64,000 bases of DNA, from the NCBI RefSeq assembly GCF_900111355.1, contig NZ_FOHA01000001.1, positions 1 through 64,000 of the forward strand, read 5' to 3'. Under the pieces are notes generated by a model. That model saw only the letters and a program-made list of their open reading frames with translations, did no database searches and was not told the origin of the DNA. Below are positions 16,770 to 25,521 of the stretch, in pieces (within the stretch, counting starts at the first letter, position 1; the number at the start of each line of letters is the position of its first letter). This DNA comes from Isobaculum melis. GTDB taxonomy: Bacteria > Bacillota > Bacilli > Lactobacillales > Carnobacteriaceae. Both the position numbers and the translations under genes were made by a program.

Positions 16770-17235
16770 TTTTATTCGGTCCTTTCTGAGGATAGATTTG
16801 ATCTAAAAGTTCTCTTGTGGTTTTCATAAAATCATCACTTGAAATGAGGGCGATTCCAGGGTGATCTGAATGCTCATCCCCTAAAATGACCAGTTCATCT
16901 CCACTGTGCCAATGAAAGATTTCTCTAGCTTCTTTAGGCAGTACAACTTCTCCATCATGACCAATTTTAGTCATTCCAAAAAAATGTTTTCCTTTAGGTG
17001 CAATACTGATTTCTTCACTTGAGCCATCATAATGAAGTAAATTATCAATTGAAACCTCAAATATTTCAGCAAGTGCCAGACAATTAACCACATCTGGAAT
17101 GCTTTCACCATGCTCCCATTTTGCGACAGCTTGTCTTGAAACATTGATTTCATTTGCCAATTCTTCTATAGACATATGATTTATTCTACGAAGATATAAA
17201 ATGTTATTTGCGATATTTAATTCTTTGATTGCCAT
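16759..17235 (-). CDS. XRE HTH fused to a SpoVT/AbrB-type domain
   Basis: A 158-residue regulator with two DNA-binding modules. The N-terminal HTH_3 (about residues 8-62, MSIEELANEINVSRQAVAKWEHG) is joined to a swapped-hairpin AbrB/MazE-like domain (about residues 88-120, TKIGHDGEVVLPKEAREIFHWHSGDELVILGD). The order of the two domains and the operon with a small protein and a membrane protein are typical of autoregulated stress modules, but no toxin is recognisable. AGGAGG lies 5-10 bases before the ATG. Confidence 0.88.
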   Translation of the reverse strand: MAIKELNIANNILYLRRINHMSIEELANEINVSRQAVAKWEHGESIPDVVNCLALAEIFEVSIDNLLHYDGSSEEISIAPKGKHFFGMTKIGHDGEVVLPKEAREIFHWHSGDELVILGDEHSDHPGIALISSDDFMKTTRELLDQIYPQKGPNKSDN

Positions 17236-17394
17236 TTCAGCACCTCCTTTTTTATTATACTATGGTTGATAGCAAACCAAAACCATGCCCCCTTTACTTT
17301 TATTGTTAGTTTTAGTTGCATTGTATATTTGAACAGGAAACTCATTGGTTAAGGTATAAAAAGAAGATCGTTCCATATGTTTATACGCTTTTTA

Positions 17395-19047
17395 TTATTC
17401 ATTAGAATCTGGCAACATCTGATTGATTCTCAAAGCCAAGTGTAAATTCATTAAATCATCAGAATTTTTTAAATTAATTTGGAGTGTTTCTTCAATAATT
17501 TTGAGCCGCGACCTAAGTGTATTTTTATGAATAAATAAGACATTTGCCGTTTGATTATGAGCAAAGCCATTGGCAAAAAAAGTTTCTAGGGTCTTTAAAA
17601 GGTCAGCATTTCTTTTTTGATCTACATCAATAATCGGTTGGATATAATCGTTTAACATTTGTTGTAAAAAATACTGATTAATTTTGCCAAAATCATCTGT
17701 GAAAATCTTTAAGATACCGAGATTTTTATAAAATTGAACACGCTTATCCTTTGAATTTTTTTCCATAAAGAAAATAGCCTGTTCAGCTTCTTTCCATGCT
17801 GATGAGAGGCACCAATATGGATGCAATTCACTTACGCCAATTTTAAAGACATCACTTTTACTGAAGGAAATAAAAAAGGTTTCTAATTTTTCTATAAAAT
17901 CTTCAATTGAATGTTGTGAATCCCCCACTAAAAAAATGAAGTAGTCATCTTTGGAAAACAACAAAATATTTTCATTGACGAATTCTTCTAGATAAAAATT
18001 TCTCCAAAAATCTAAGAATTGCTCATTTTTTTCATCAAGCAGATCTGTGGAAGGAATGGTTGTATTTTTCAATAATACCATGCGATAGGACAGTTCTAAA
18101 TGATTCCCCAATACTAAACTGATTTGTTTACGATTGGCTTCTTTTTTATTTTTAATGGTTAATAAATTCTCAAAAAATAAATTTCGATAATGTAAATTGG
18201 CCTTTTGAAATTCTCGATAGAAGGTCATTTTTAGGAGGTAAATGGATTGAATACTTTGAAGTTTAGCGATGGTATCTACTGAAATTTCTTTTCTGTAAAC
18301 GGGGATTTTTAATAAAATAAAAAAGGCTATTTTTTGCTTTTGATAGATAGGAACAAATAGAATATGAACTTGTTGATTAGGCCACTTGAGGTTTCGATAG
18401 AAAAAGCCTTCAACGATTTTATGATCATTATCCTTACCAACAACACTCCATGAGTAGACTGAGGGCTTTGAAAAAGGCGCTAGATATTCTTTCCAATCAA
18501 AATCAAAAGAGTAATCTAGTAAATTGAACTTATAATCTGTAATCGCTAAAGAAAGATCAGCGACATTATAAACAGCTGAACAAAGATCATTCAAAAATTG
18601 ATGGTCAGACAAAGAATTGATAATCGCTTGATAGAACTTTTCCGTATCTCTTAATAAGGTGGTGTGCTTTTTGATAATCAAGCTTTGAATGGGTGTTGTG
18701 ATTTCACTCCAAGAAAATTTATCTTCTACAAGAACAACAGGGATATCATATTGGGAAAGTAGGGCAATCATTTCTGGCGTAATCCATTTTTTAAACTTCT
18801 TTTTGGTGATAATACCAGCCACTTGGTATTCTGCAAGCTTGGCAATAAATGGCTCATCAAAATGGGTTTCCATAAAATAGCCAATAATGAGTAATTCTTT
18901 TCTTTGAACCCATTCCACAATATTTGGGAAATCCATAATGGTGACGGATTCAACATGATTGAGCAACCCTTTTTTTGTGGCAATTAAATCAGAAAGTTTT
19001 AATGCATCGAGCTTTAATAATTCCATAATAGTTGTCTTTTTATCCAT
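17395..19047 (-). CDS. PucR-family transcriptional regulator, divergent from the ADI-like operon
   Basis: A 550-residue regulator. The N-terminal PucR domain (about residues 8-125, with LLIIGYFMETHFDEPFIAKLAEYQVAGIITK) is followed by a long central region. A C-terminal HTH_30 (about residues 480-545) reads FFANGFAHNQTANVLFIHKNTLRSRLKIIEE. PucR-type proteins activate purine, amino-acid or allantoin catabolic genes. I start it at the ATG after AAAGGGGTG, 12 codons inside the longest frame. It faces away from otc-arcC-carrier-deiminase across a 314-base spacer, so it is the likely activator of that operon and would sense its substrate. Confidence 0.85.
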   Translation of the reverse strand: MDKKTTIMELLKLDALKLSDLIATKKGLLNHVESVTIMDFPNIVEWVQRKELLIIGYFMETHFDEPFIAKLAEYQVAGIITKKKFKKWITPEMIALLSQYDIPVVLVEDKFSWSEITTPIQSLIIKKHTTLLRDTEKFYQAIINSLSDHQFLNDLCSAVYNVADLSLAITDYKFNLLDYSFDFDWKEYLAPFSKPSVYSWSVVGKDNDHKIVEGFFYRNLKWPNQQVHILFVPIYQKQKIAFFILLKIPVYRKEISVDTIAKLQSIQSIYLLKMTFYREFQKANLHYRNLFFENLLTIKNKKEANRKQISLVLGNHLELSYRMVLLKNTTIPSTDLLDEKNEQFLDFWRNFYLEEFVNENILLFSKDDYFIFLVGDSQHSIEDFIEKLETFFISFSKSDVFKIGVSELHPYWCLSSAWKEAEQAIFFMEKNSKDKRVQFYKNLGILKIFTDDFGKINQYFLQQMLNDYIQPIIDVDQKRNADLLKTLETFFANGFAHNQTANVLFIHKNTLRSRLKIIEETLQINLKNSDDLMNLHLALRINQMLPDSNE

Positions 19048-19160
19048 CTTTTTCACCCCTTTACTAATTGTACAAAAGAACAATGATAACGCTTCCTAAA
19101 TGTATCTTTACACAATTCATTTTAACTGAATCTTTTTGTAAAATAAAGGTAACAAAGAAA

Positions 19161-19177
19161 AGGAGGCAATCATGTGA
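19161..19177 (+). promoter_or_regulatory. Start-stop element with a perfect ribosome binding site in the otc leader
   Basis: AGGAGG (19161-19166), a 5-base spacer, then ATG directly followed by TGA (19172-19177). The overlapping GTG gives only GTG-AGC-TGA. A ribosome would initiate and terminate at once. Such minimal elements can stall ribosomes or protect messages. It lies about 185 bases before otc. Confidence 0.45.
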
Positions 19178-19228
19178 GCTGAAAGCTGTCAGGAAAAATC
19201 TGGAAATCATACATGGTATGTGGTCAAG

Positions 19229-19250
19229 TTCAGAAAATTTATTTTCTGAA
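19229..19250 (+). promoter_or_regulatory. Palindrome between the PucR regulator and otc
   Basis: TTCAGAAAAT (19229-19238) and ATTTTCTGAA (19241-19250) form a perfect inverted repeat around TT. It lies in the divergent spacer. It may be an operator for the PucR regulator or a hairpin in the leader RNA. Confidence 0.5.
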
Positions 19251-19323
19251 AAAGGTAATGAATGAAGCTGTATTTATTTTTTCTTTAAAGAGTGCACCGC
19301 ACACTCATTTTTATGACAACTTG

Positions 19324-19345
19324 TATCGTTAAGCGGACACGATAC
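19324..19345 (+). promoter_or_regulatory. Hairpin just upstream of the otc ribosome binding site
   Basis: GTATCG (19324-19329) and CGATAC (19340-19345) form a 6-bp stem around an 11-base loop, ending a few bases before GGAATGGAG. It could affect initiation of the carbamoyltransferase gene or be part of an operator. Confidence 0.4.
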
Positions 19346-19361
19346 GGAATGGAGCTAAAAT

Positions 19362-20300
19362 ATGAGAAATACATTTAAAGGTAAAGATTATTTAGCATTT
19401 AAAGATATGACCAAAGAGGAAATTGAATTTGTAACAGATTTATCCTTAGATTTTAAAAAGAAATGGACAGCACGTGAACCTCATGACTATTTAAAGGGAC
19501 AAGTTTGGGCAGGGTTATTTGAAAAAAATAGTACCCGAACTAGAAATGCTTTAGAAAGAGCAGCAGCAGATTTGGGCATCAAATTAGTCTATTTACGTCC
19601 AGATGAAATGCAAATGACTCGTGGTGAGCCACTGAAAGATACTGCAAGAATTTTAGATCGCTATTTTGATGGTTTATTTATTCGAACTTTTGGACATGAA
19701 ATTGTTGAAGAGTGTGCCAGCTGGATGGAAAATCCTGTGATTAATGGTTTGACTGCTCTGGAGCATCCAACTCAAGGGATTGCTGATTTAATGACGATTA
19801 AAGAGAAAAAAGGCAAGCTAGAAGGGCTGAAAATCTGCTATTCAGGTAACCTTTACAATGTTGCGTATACAACGATGATTTTCTGTGCAACATTTGGAAT
19901 GGACTTATCCATTGCTTGTCCTGCTGGTTTAGAGCCAGATCCAGAAATATTGCAGGAGACTAAGGAGCGTGCAGCAAAAACAGGTGCTAAAATTGTTTTC
20001 ACGCAGGATTTTGATGAAGCTTTAAAGGATGCTGATATTGTTTATGGCATGTCACAATATAGTATGGGACAATCTGATGAGGAAGTTGCCTACTTAAAAG
20101 AGGCATTTAAACCGTATCAAATTACAATGGAAGCAATGAAAAAAGCTAAATCTGATGCTATATTTATGCATTGCTTACCTGCTCATCGTGGTGAAGAAGT
20201 AACCGATGAGGTGATGGAGTGTGAACAATCTGTTATTTTTGACGAGGGTGAAAATAGAATGCACTCAATCAAAGCAATCCTAGCAGTTGTGGCAAATTAG
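19362..20300 (+). CDS. Ornithine carbamoyltransferase-like enzyme with variant motifs
   Basis: A 312-residue carbamoyltransferase. The carbamoyl-phosphate site is NSTRTR (56-61), where OTCases usually have TSTRTR; HPTQ (135-138) and HCLPA (270-274) are intact. The ornithine-binding SMG loop is present as SMGQ (234-237), which favours ornithine over putrescine. The usual GD-xxNN segment is GNLYNV (162-167), with Asn for Asp. In this catabolic context it would run backwards: citrulline plus phosphate to ornithine plus carbamoyl phosphate. It is first in the operon and followed in 12 bases by carbamate kinase. The variant residues suggest a separate clade, so a related ureido substrate is possible. 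Confidence 0.85.
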   Translation: MRNTFKGKDYLAFKDMTKEEIEFVTDLSLDFKKKWTAREPHDYLKGQVWAGLFEKNSTRTRNALERAAADLGIKLVYLRPDEMQMTRGEPLKDTARILDRYFDGLFIRTFGHEIVEECASWMENPVINGLTALEHPTQGIADLMTIKEKKGKLEGLKICYSGNLYNVAYTTMIFCATFGMDLSIACPAGLEPDPEILQETKERAAKTGAKIVFTQDFDEALKDADIVYGMSQYSMGQSDEEVAYLKEAFKPYQITMEAMKKAKSDAIFMHCLPAHRGEEVTDEVMECEQSVIFDEGENRMHSIKAILAVVAN

Positions 20301-20311
20301 GAGGGATTCAG

Positions 20312-21253
20312 ATGGCAAAGCTTGTTATTGCTTTAGGAGGAAATGCATTAGGCCAGTCTGTAACGGAACAAAAACAATCAATTAGCAAAGTGGTTCCAGT
20401 GATTGCAGATATTATTGAAGAGGGACATGAAGTTATTCTAACCCATGGAAATGGCCCACAAGTTGGGATGATTCATTTAGCATTTAGCAATTTTTCAGAG
20501 GAAAATCAAACAGCAGCTATGCCTTTTGCAGAATGTAATGCTATGAGTGAAGGCTATATTGGTTATCACTTACAGAATGCACTATTGAATGAATGTCAGA
20601 AACGCAATCAAAAGAAAGAAGTTTGTACCTGTATTACGCAGGTTTTAGTAGATCAAGAGGATCCTGCTTTTCAAAATCCTACCAAACCAATTGGTCGTTT
20701 TTATTCAAAAGCAGAAGCGGAACAGCTTACTCAAGAAAAAGGACTCATCCTGCGAGAAGATGCTGGGCGGGGTTATCGACAAGTAGTTCCTTCTCCAAAG
20801 CCACAAGATATTATTGAAAAAGAGAGCATTATGACGCTGCTGGCAGCAGATAAAATTGTGATTGCTTGTGGTGGTGGCGGTATTCCTGTGATTCAATCCA
20901 AAGAAGGGCTGACAGGCGTTGAAGCAGTGATTGATAAAGATTTTTCCAGTGAAAAATTAGCTGAATTGATTGGTGCAGATAAGTTGATTATCCTAACGGA
21001 AGTGGATCAAGTTTACTTGAATTTTGGGACCAAACAGCAGAAAGCGTTGGGGAAAGTTTCTGTTTCAGAGGTTGAAAGCTACCGTGAGCAACAACATTTT
21101 AAAGCAGGATCTATGTTGCCTAAAGTAGAAGCTGCCATTCAATTTGTTAAGCAAAAAGCAACGAATGAAGCCATTATTACATCAATAGCAGCGATTCAGG
21201 AGGCACTGATGTATCGCAATGGCACCATTATTGTGGAAGGTGGTGGAAATTGA
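20312..21253 (+). CDS. arcC: Carbamate kinase
   Basis: A 313-residue amino-acid-kinase-fold enzyme that makes ATP from carbamoyl phosphate and ADP. Motifs are the start LVIALGGNALGQ, THGNGPQVG, CGGGGIPV and the end KAGSMLPKVEAAIQFV, all typical of ArcC. It is preceded by GGAGGG. It overlaps the carrier gene by one base. It supplies the energy-yielding step of the pathway. Confidence 0.95.
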   Translation: MAKLVIALGGNALGQSVTEQKQSISKVVPVIADIIEEGHEVILTHGNGPQVGMIHLAFSNFSEENQTAAMPFAECNAMSEGYIGYHLQNALLNECQKRNQKKEVCTCITQVLVDQEDPAFQNPTKPIGRFYSKAEAEQLTQEKGLILREDAGRGYRQVVPSPKPQDIIEKESIMTLLAADKIVIACGGGGIPVIQSKEGLTGVEAVIDKDFSSEKLAELIGADKLIILTEVDQVYLNFGTKQQKALGKVSVSEVESYREQQHFKAGSMLPKVEAAIQFVKQKATNEAIITSIAAIQEALMYRNGTIIVEGGGN

Positions 21254-22764
21254 TGGAAGCTACAAAGAAAAAGCGCAAGTTTAAAACACCTAATACGTAT
21301 GTCATTGTCTTTTTTGTCTTAATTTTTGTCGCTGTTTTAACCTGGTTTATTCCAGGAGGACAATATCAACTAGATGATGCTGGTCGGGCAATGGCCAATA
21401 CGTATACGCGAATTGATTCCAATCGTCAGGGGCTTTGGGATATCATTATGGCACCAATTATTGGGATGGTAGGAAATGAGCAGGTTTCAGGTGCCATAAC
21501 GATTTCTTTAAATATTATGCTATTTGGTAGTTTTTTAGAAATGATGGATACTGCAGGGGCAATCAATATTGCCTTGAAAGGTGTCGCTAAAAAATTCCAG
21601 AAAAACTATTATGTTTTAATTACAGTGTTAACCTTTATCATGGGGATTTTCGGTACTGTGCAAGGTTCTTATGAAGAAGGATTTGTTTACTTACTCATGT
21701 TTTTACCGATTATTTTAGCATTAGGCTTAGATACGATTGTTGCACTAATGATTGTCATTTTTGGGACACAAGCAGGGTGTGCTGCTTCAATTGTTAATCC
21801 ATTTTCAACAGGGATTGCTTCTGGTATTGCGGGGATTAGTCCAGGTGAAGGGATTGTTTTTAGAACCTTAATTTTTGTTGCGCTACTCTCCTTATGCTCA
21901 TTTATGATTTGTACTTATGCCAAAAAAATTAAAAAAGATCCAGAAAAATCAGTTCAATTTTATCGTAGAGAGCAAGATTTGGCAGAGTTTGCGAGTGGAA
22001 GTGACAACGAAGAAACCTTAAATAAACGCCAAAAGAAAGTGTTTATGATTTTTGTGTTAACGTTTGCTATTATGATTACTTCATTGATTCCTTGGACTTC
22101 TTTAAATGAAAATTGGACGATTTTTAATACCTTAACGAATTGGATCAATGAATCCCCAATTTTAGGGACGATTTTAGGAAATGATTTGATTCCTTTTGGT
22201 GATTGGTATTTTAATGAGATCAATGGCTTATTAATTATTATGACGATACTAGCTGGTGTGGTGATGAAATATCCGATTGATAAAACCATTAATATTTTAA
22301 TTAAGGGAGCAGCTTCTCTTGTTTCAACGGCTTTTATTGTGCCACTTGCAAGAGGGATTCAAGTGATTATGACGGATGGAAATATTACCGCAACGGTTTT
22401 AAATGCCTGTGAAAAAACACTTGGTAGTTTTCATCCTTTAGTATTCGTTCTTGTTTGTTTTCTAGTTTATGGTTTGCTCGCAACCTTTATTCCAAGCTCA
22501 ACAGGATTAGCTGCAGCAACAATGTCTGTAATGGCACCGTTAGCCATCTTTTCAGGTGTTTCTGAATCAACAATGGTTGTGATTTATAATTTAGCATTAG
22601 GCTTGGTTAAAATGTTTGCACCAACTTCGATTATTGTAATGACTTGTACACAAGCCGTTCATGTCGATTATGGAACCTGGCTGAAAACTGCTGGGAAATA
22701 CATTTTTATATTTTTCTTAATCTGTTGTAGTATTTTGCTATTAAGTGTCGCGCTATTAAATTAA
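21253..22764 (+). CDS. YfcC/ArcD2-type carrier, probable substrate/product antiporter
   Basis: A 503-residue polytopic protein (about 12 helices) of the YfcC branch of the DcuC superfamily. The characteristic segment WFIPGGQYQ follows the first helix, and small-residue hairpins such as FIPSSTGLAAATMSVMAPLA lie near the end. The ATG at 21253 overlaps the arcC stop (TGATG). In ADI operons such carriers exchange arginine for ornithine. Here it should import the deiminase substrate and export ornithine or a related product. The exact substrate is inference. Confidence 0.82.
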   Translation: MEATKKKRKFKTPNTYVIVFFVLIFVAVLTWFIPGGQYQLDDAGRAMANTYTRIDSNRQGLWDIIMAPIIGMVGNEQVSGAITISLNIMLFGSFLEMMDTAGAINIALKGVAKKFQKNYYVLITVLTFIMGIFGTVQGSYEEGFVYLLMFLPIILALGLDTIVALMIVIFGTQAGCAASIVNPFSTGIASGIAGISPGEGIVFRTLIFVALLSLCSFMICTYAKKIKKDPEKSVQFYRREQDLAEFASGSDNEETLNKRQKKVFMIFVLTFAIMITSLIPWTSLNENWTIFNTLTNWINESPILGTILGNDLIPFGDWYFNEINGLLIIMTILAGVVMKYPIDKTINILIKGAASLVSTAFIVPLARGIQVIMTDGNITATVLNACEKTLGSFHPLVFVLVCFLVYGLLATFIPSSTGLAAATMSVMAPLAIFSGVSESTMVVIYNLALGLVKMFAPTSIIVMTCTQAVHVDYGTWLKTAGKYIFIFFLICCSILLLSVALLN

Positions 22765-22775
22765 GGAGTGATAAA

Positions 22776-23630
22776 ATGAGTGAAAAAATTTATGTTCGCA
22801 ATGCAACAAATGAATTAAAAAAGGTCATCGTTTGTTCTCCAAAATATTATGTATTTAATGCAATTAATGAAATTACAAAAGAGTGGATGGAAAAAGGCGA
22901 AACTGAACAAAATGATCGTATGGTTAGTGAATGGCAAACCTTGATTGATGCCTATCAAGAAAATGGTGTAGAGGTCATTGAAGTAGAAGCGCAGCAAGAA
23001 TTAGAGGTTCAAACTTTTGCCCGAGATTTTGGGGCAATGATTAAGGAAGGCGCCATTATTGGGAAGTTTCGTCATCCAGCTCGTCAAAGAGAAACGGCAA
23101 TCTATGAAGCAAAATTAAAAGAACTAGGCATTCCAATTGTTGCCCGAGTAAATGCAGGCTGCTTTGAGGGTGGCGATTTTTGGATGATTGATGAGCATAC
23201 CTTAGCTTTTGGGCTGGTTGATCGGACAGATACTGCAGGGATTGATAATTTACGAGAGCAGCTTGCGCGCTATGGTTATACAGTAGTTGGTGTGCCTTCA
23301 TCCCCTTCTAACCTTCATCTAGATATGATTTTTAATATTGTTGCGGAAAAGATTTGTCTTGCAGCGACTGATGAGTTGCCGTATGATTTCTTACAGATGT
23401 TGAAACGTCGTAACTTTAAAATCATTCACGTCCCAAGTGAGTTGGTTTTTAAACATGGCTGTAATGTGCAAGCATTAGGCAATGGACGTGTCTTAGGGAT
23501 TGAAAATAACAAAACAGTGAATGCTGCTATGGAAGCAGAGGGATTAAAGGTGATTAAACTACCTTTGGAACAAATCCTAAAAGGTGGCGGCGGACCACAT
23601 TGTATGACTTATCCAGTTGAAAGAGCTTAG
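22776..23630 (+). CDS. DDAH-type guanidino-group hydrolase (short arginine-deiminase-fold enzyme)
   Basis: A 284-residue pentein-fold enzyme, far shorter than ArcA (about 400). Catalytic elements are visible: ARD at 82-84, EGGD at 131-134, His181 in LHLD and Cys276 in GGGGPHCMT. It would hydrolyse a guanidinium group to a ureido group plus ammonia or an amine. DDAH enzymes act on methylated arginine and release citrulline; some short bacterial members accept arginine or other guanidino acids. It is last in an operon with OTC, carbamate kinase and an exchanger, where an ArcA would be expected. Either it serves as the arginine deiminase or the operon uses another guanidino compound. Confidence 0.83.
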   Translation: MSEKIYVRNATNELKKVIVCSPKYYVFNAINEITKEWMEKGETEQNDRMVSEWQTLIDAYQENGVEVIEVEAQQELEVQTFARDFGAMIKEGAIIGKFRHPARQRETAIYEAKLKELGIPIVARVNAGCFEGGDFWMIDEHTLAFGLVDRTDTAGIDNLREQLARYGYTVVGVPSSPSNLHLDMIFNIVAEKICLAATDELPYDFLQMLKRRNFKIIHVPSELVFKHGCNVQALGNGRVLGIENNKTVNAAMEAEGLKVIKLPLEQILKGGGGPHCMTYPVERA

Positions 23631-23676
23631 AAAAACGCCACTTAAATTCTTGCAACACAAAGTTAAATTTGAAAAA

Positions 23677-23725
23677 AAAAACAGTGAAATCATTTGAGCT
23701 TGATGCGGATGATTTCACTGTTTTT
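23677..23725 (+). terminator. Intrinsic terminator of the ADI-like operon
   Basis: Two perfectly complementary 17-base arms (23677-23693 and 23709-23725, core ACAGTGAAATCAT) enclose a 15-base loop. The A/T flanks give a U tract on the plus strand. It lies 46 bases after the deiminase stop codon. Confidence 0.88.
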
Positions 23726-23792
23726 ACAAGTTTATTCAAATAAATGAAGTTTTCTTACTTGAATCTATCTAAAATTTCTTCTGATTGTGCAC

Positions 23793-23978
23793 CTATTTCT
23801 TATTTTTCAACACCGTCAAAATAGTTAATGGAATACAAATGACAATAAAGCCAATCACAGAAATGACCAAGCTTACTAGCCAAAATCCTTTTATTTTGAA
23901 TAAATCAACAATAAATAGGCTCACAACAACAGATAGCGCATAACAAATAAATAATTGTACAAATCTTTTAATACTCAT
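23793..23978 (-). CDS. 61-residue two-helix membrane protein
   Basis: MSIKRFVQLF starts the protein, with two hydrophobic segments at about residues 6-24 and 32-55 and a basic end NKK. I start it at the ATG after AAGGAGG; the longer TTG frame would contain that site. It is monocistronic, with no recognised family. Small hydrophobic proteins of this kind are common in Lactobacillales. Confidence 0.7.
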   Translation of the reverse strand: MSIKRFVQLFICYALSVVVSLFIVDLFKIKGFWLVSLVISVIGFIVICIPLTILTVLKNKK

Positions 23979-24220
23979 GATAAAAACCTCCTTAATCAAT
24001 CGTTAAATGACCAATAGCTTTATTTTACTATAAAATGGTGTCGTTTAATAGAGAGAGCTATAAGGGAGAATTCATGAGGAAAGGTATTGAATTGACAAGT
24101 AAAGTGCAATTGCTATACTAAGGATAAGTCTATTAGGAAAGTAGGGATTTGATATGTACATAAAAGAAAATCAGGTAAAGGTGAGTCCAAGGGGCGGCAA
24201 GTAAGGAAAGAAGGAAATAC

Positions 24221-24763
24221 ATGTTTAATAAAAATTGTACAGATAAGGTTACTTTAAGAAGCATCGAGACAACGGATATTTTTGATTTATGGAAGATTGC
24301 TTTTGATGGGGATTTGGAATGGATGAAATGGAATGGTCCTTATCTCAAGGATCCAGTGCTTTCGCTTGAGGCATTTACAAAGCTTGCAGAAGAGCGTTAT
24401 GTGAATAATCCGTTTGCAGCAGTCGTTGTGTATGAAAATCAAATAGTAGGTCAAGTTTTTGCTTTTTGGGAAGATGGTACATTGAAGCAATGGCTAGAAT
24501 TTGGGATTTGTCTTTATGACCAAAGCACTTGGAATAAAGGGATTGGTTCTGAAGTGATTCAGTGCTGGATCACCTATTTATTTGAAACTGTTCCTTTGAT
24601 TCAGAGAGTTGGTTTTACTACTTGGTCAGGAAATAAAGGGATGATGAAGATCGGCGAAAAACTAGGGATGGTCAGAGAAGCGCAAATCAGAAAAGTCAGA
24701 TACTATCAAGAAAAGTATTATGATTCTATCAAATATGGTGTGCTTCGAGAGGAATGGCAATAG
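24221..24763 (+). CDS. RimJ/RimL-type GNAT acetyltransferase
   Basis: A 180-residue protein with the RimJ/RimL layout: VTLRSIETTDIFDLW at the start, the acetyl-CoA-binding region STWNKGIGSEVIQCW, and KIGEKLGMVREAQIRKVRYYQEKYYDSIKYGVLREEW at the end. These enzymes acetylate N-terminal amines of proteins or small molecules; the substrate here is unknown. AAGGAAG lies upstream of ATG. It stands alone between terminators. Confidence 0.85.
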   Translation: MFNKNCTDKVTLRSIETTDIFDLWKIAFDGDLEWMKWNGPYLKDPVLSLEAFTKLAEERYVNNPFAAVVVYENQIVGQVFAFWEDGTLKQWLEFGICLYDQSTWNKGIGSEVIQCWITYLFETVPLIQRVGFTTWSGNKGMMKIGEKLGMVREAQIRKVRYYQEKYYDSIKYGVLREEWQ

Positions 24764-24775
24764 CTTGATGCCATC

Positions 24776-24820
24776 AAAAAAGGAGGACATTGTTTGAAAC
24801 AAAACAATGTCCTCCTTTTT
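24776..24820. terminator. Bidirectional terminator between convergent genes
   Basis: A 19-20-bp stem (24776-24795 with 24802-24820, core AGGAGGACATTGTTT) closes a 6-base loop, with A and T runs at either end. It serves the GNAT gene on the plus strand and the gene at 24823 on the minus strand. Confidence 0.9.
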
Positions 24821-24822
24821 AT

Positions 24823-25521
24823 TTAAACGACAGTAATATGATATCGTTTGTTTTTTGAATCGATGATTTCAAAAAGATAATCCTCTTGGTTATGTGTTGT
24901 CGCTTTTTTAGTGATTGAATTGGCAAAAGCATCAATCTCGTTAGGCGAAATGTTTAACTCATCTCTGATGGTTTTGATTAGCTTATTTTTGAATGTATCA
25001 ATTTTCTTGGCTTTAAGCACACCACGCCATTTTTTATCATCGGAATCTTCAAGCGTTTTCCTAAGTTCTTCAAATTTGGTTTCCATATGCTCTTGTTGTG
25101 CTAAATCTTCGTATCTAAATCTAAAATAGAAAAAACCAACATGATAAAGCTTTGAGCAAATAATTTTTTCATTTTGCATCACATCGTCATGTAATTTTTT
25201 GATATCTGATTCTCGTCTGATTTTTGCCACAATGAATAAAATAATACCAATCGGAATTAAAATAAATGCTAAATAGGTTGCCCATAGAAAAATCACGTTT
25301 GTGGATTCATCACTAAAGAAAAGATCCCAGAAATAGTCAAAAGGAATATCATTCTTAGTCAGGGTTTGGAAAGTTGAAGCAAGGTTATAAAAAAGAATAA
25401 TACCGCCAATTGAAAAGGCGCCCATTGCTGTGTTATGTAGTGCAGAACTAAACGTTACATTCTTTTTGAAATAATCAAAGCTTTTTAGATTTTTTTTCGT
25501 GCGTTCTAATAAATCTTGCAT
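24823..25521 (-). CDS. Membrane protein of unknown function with two helices
   Basis: A 232-residue protein: a short N-terminal cytoplasmic part, hydrophobic segments at about residues 32-52 and 72-100, then a charged cytoplasmic domain (REESDIKKLHDDVMQNEK... KWRGVLKAKKIDTF) that ends in KNKRYHITVV. I start it at the ATG after GAAGGAG (MQDLLERTKKN), 8 codons inside the longest frame. No family is recognised. It is monocistronic. Confidence 0.72.
   Translation of the reverse strand: MQDLLERTKKNLKSFDYFKKNVTFSSALHNTAMGAFSIGGIILFYNLASTFQTLTKNDIPFDYFWDLFFSDESTNVIFLWATYLAFILIPIGIILFIVAKIRRESDIKKLHDDVMQNEKIICSKLYHVGFFYFRFRYEDLAQQEHMETKFEELRKTLEDSDDKKWRGVLKAKKIDTFKNKLIKTIRDELNISPNEIDAFANSITKKATTHNQEDYLFEIIDSKNKRYHITVV

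Noticed and set aside
19068-19265. 65-residue plus-strand frame in the PucR-otc spacer
   Set aside because: No ribosome binding site at its start; it overlaps the PucR gene start, the start-stop element and the palindrome, and its composition is not protein-like at the beginning.
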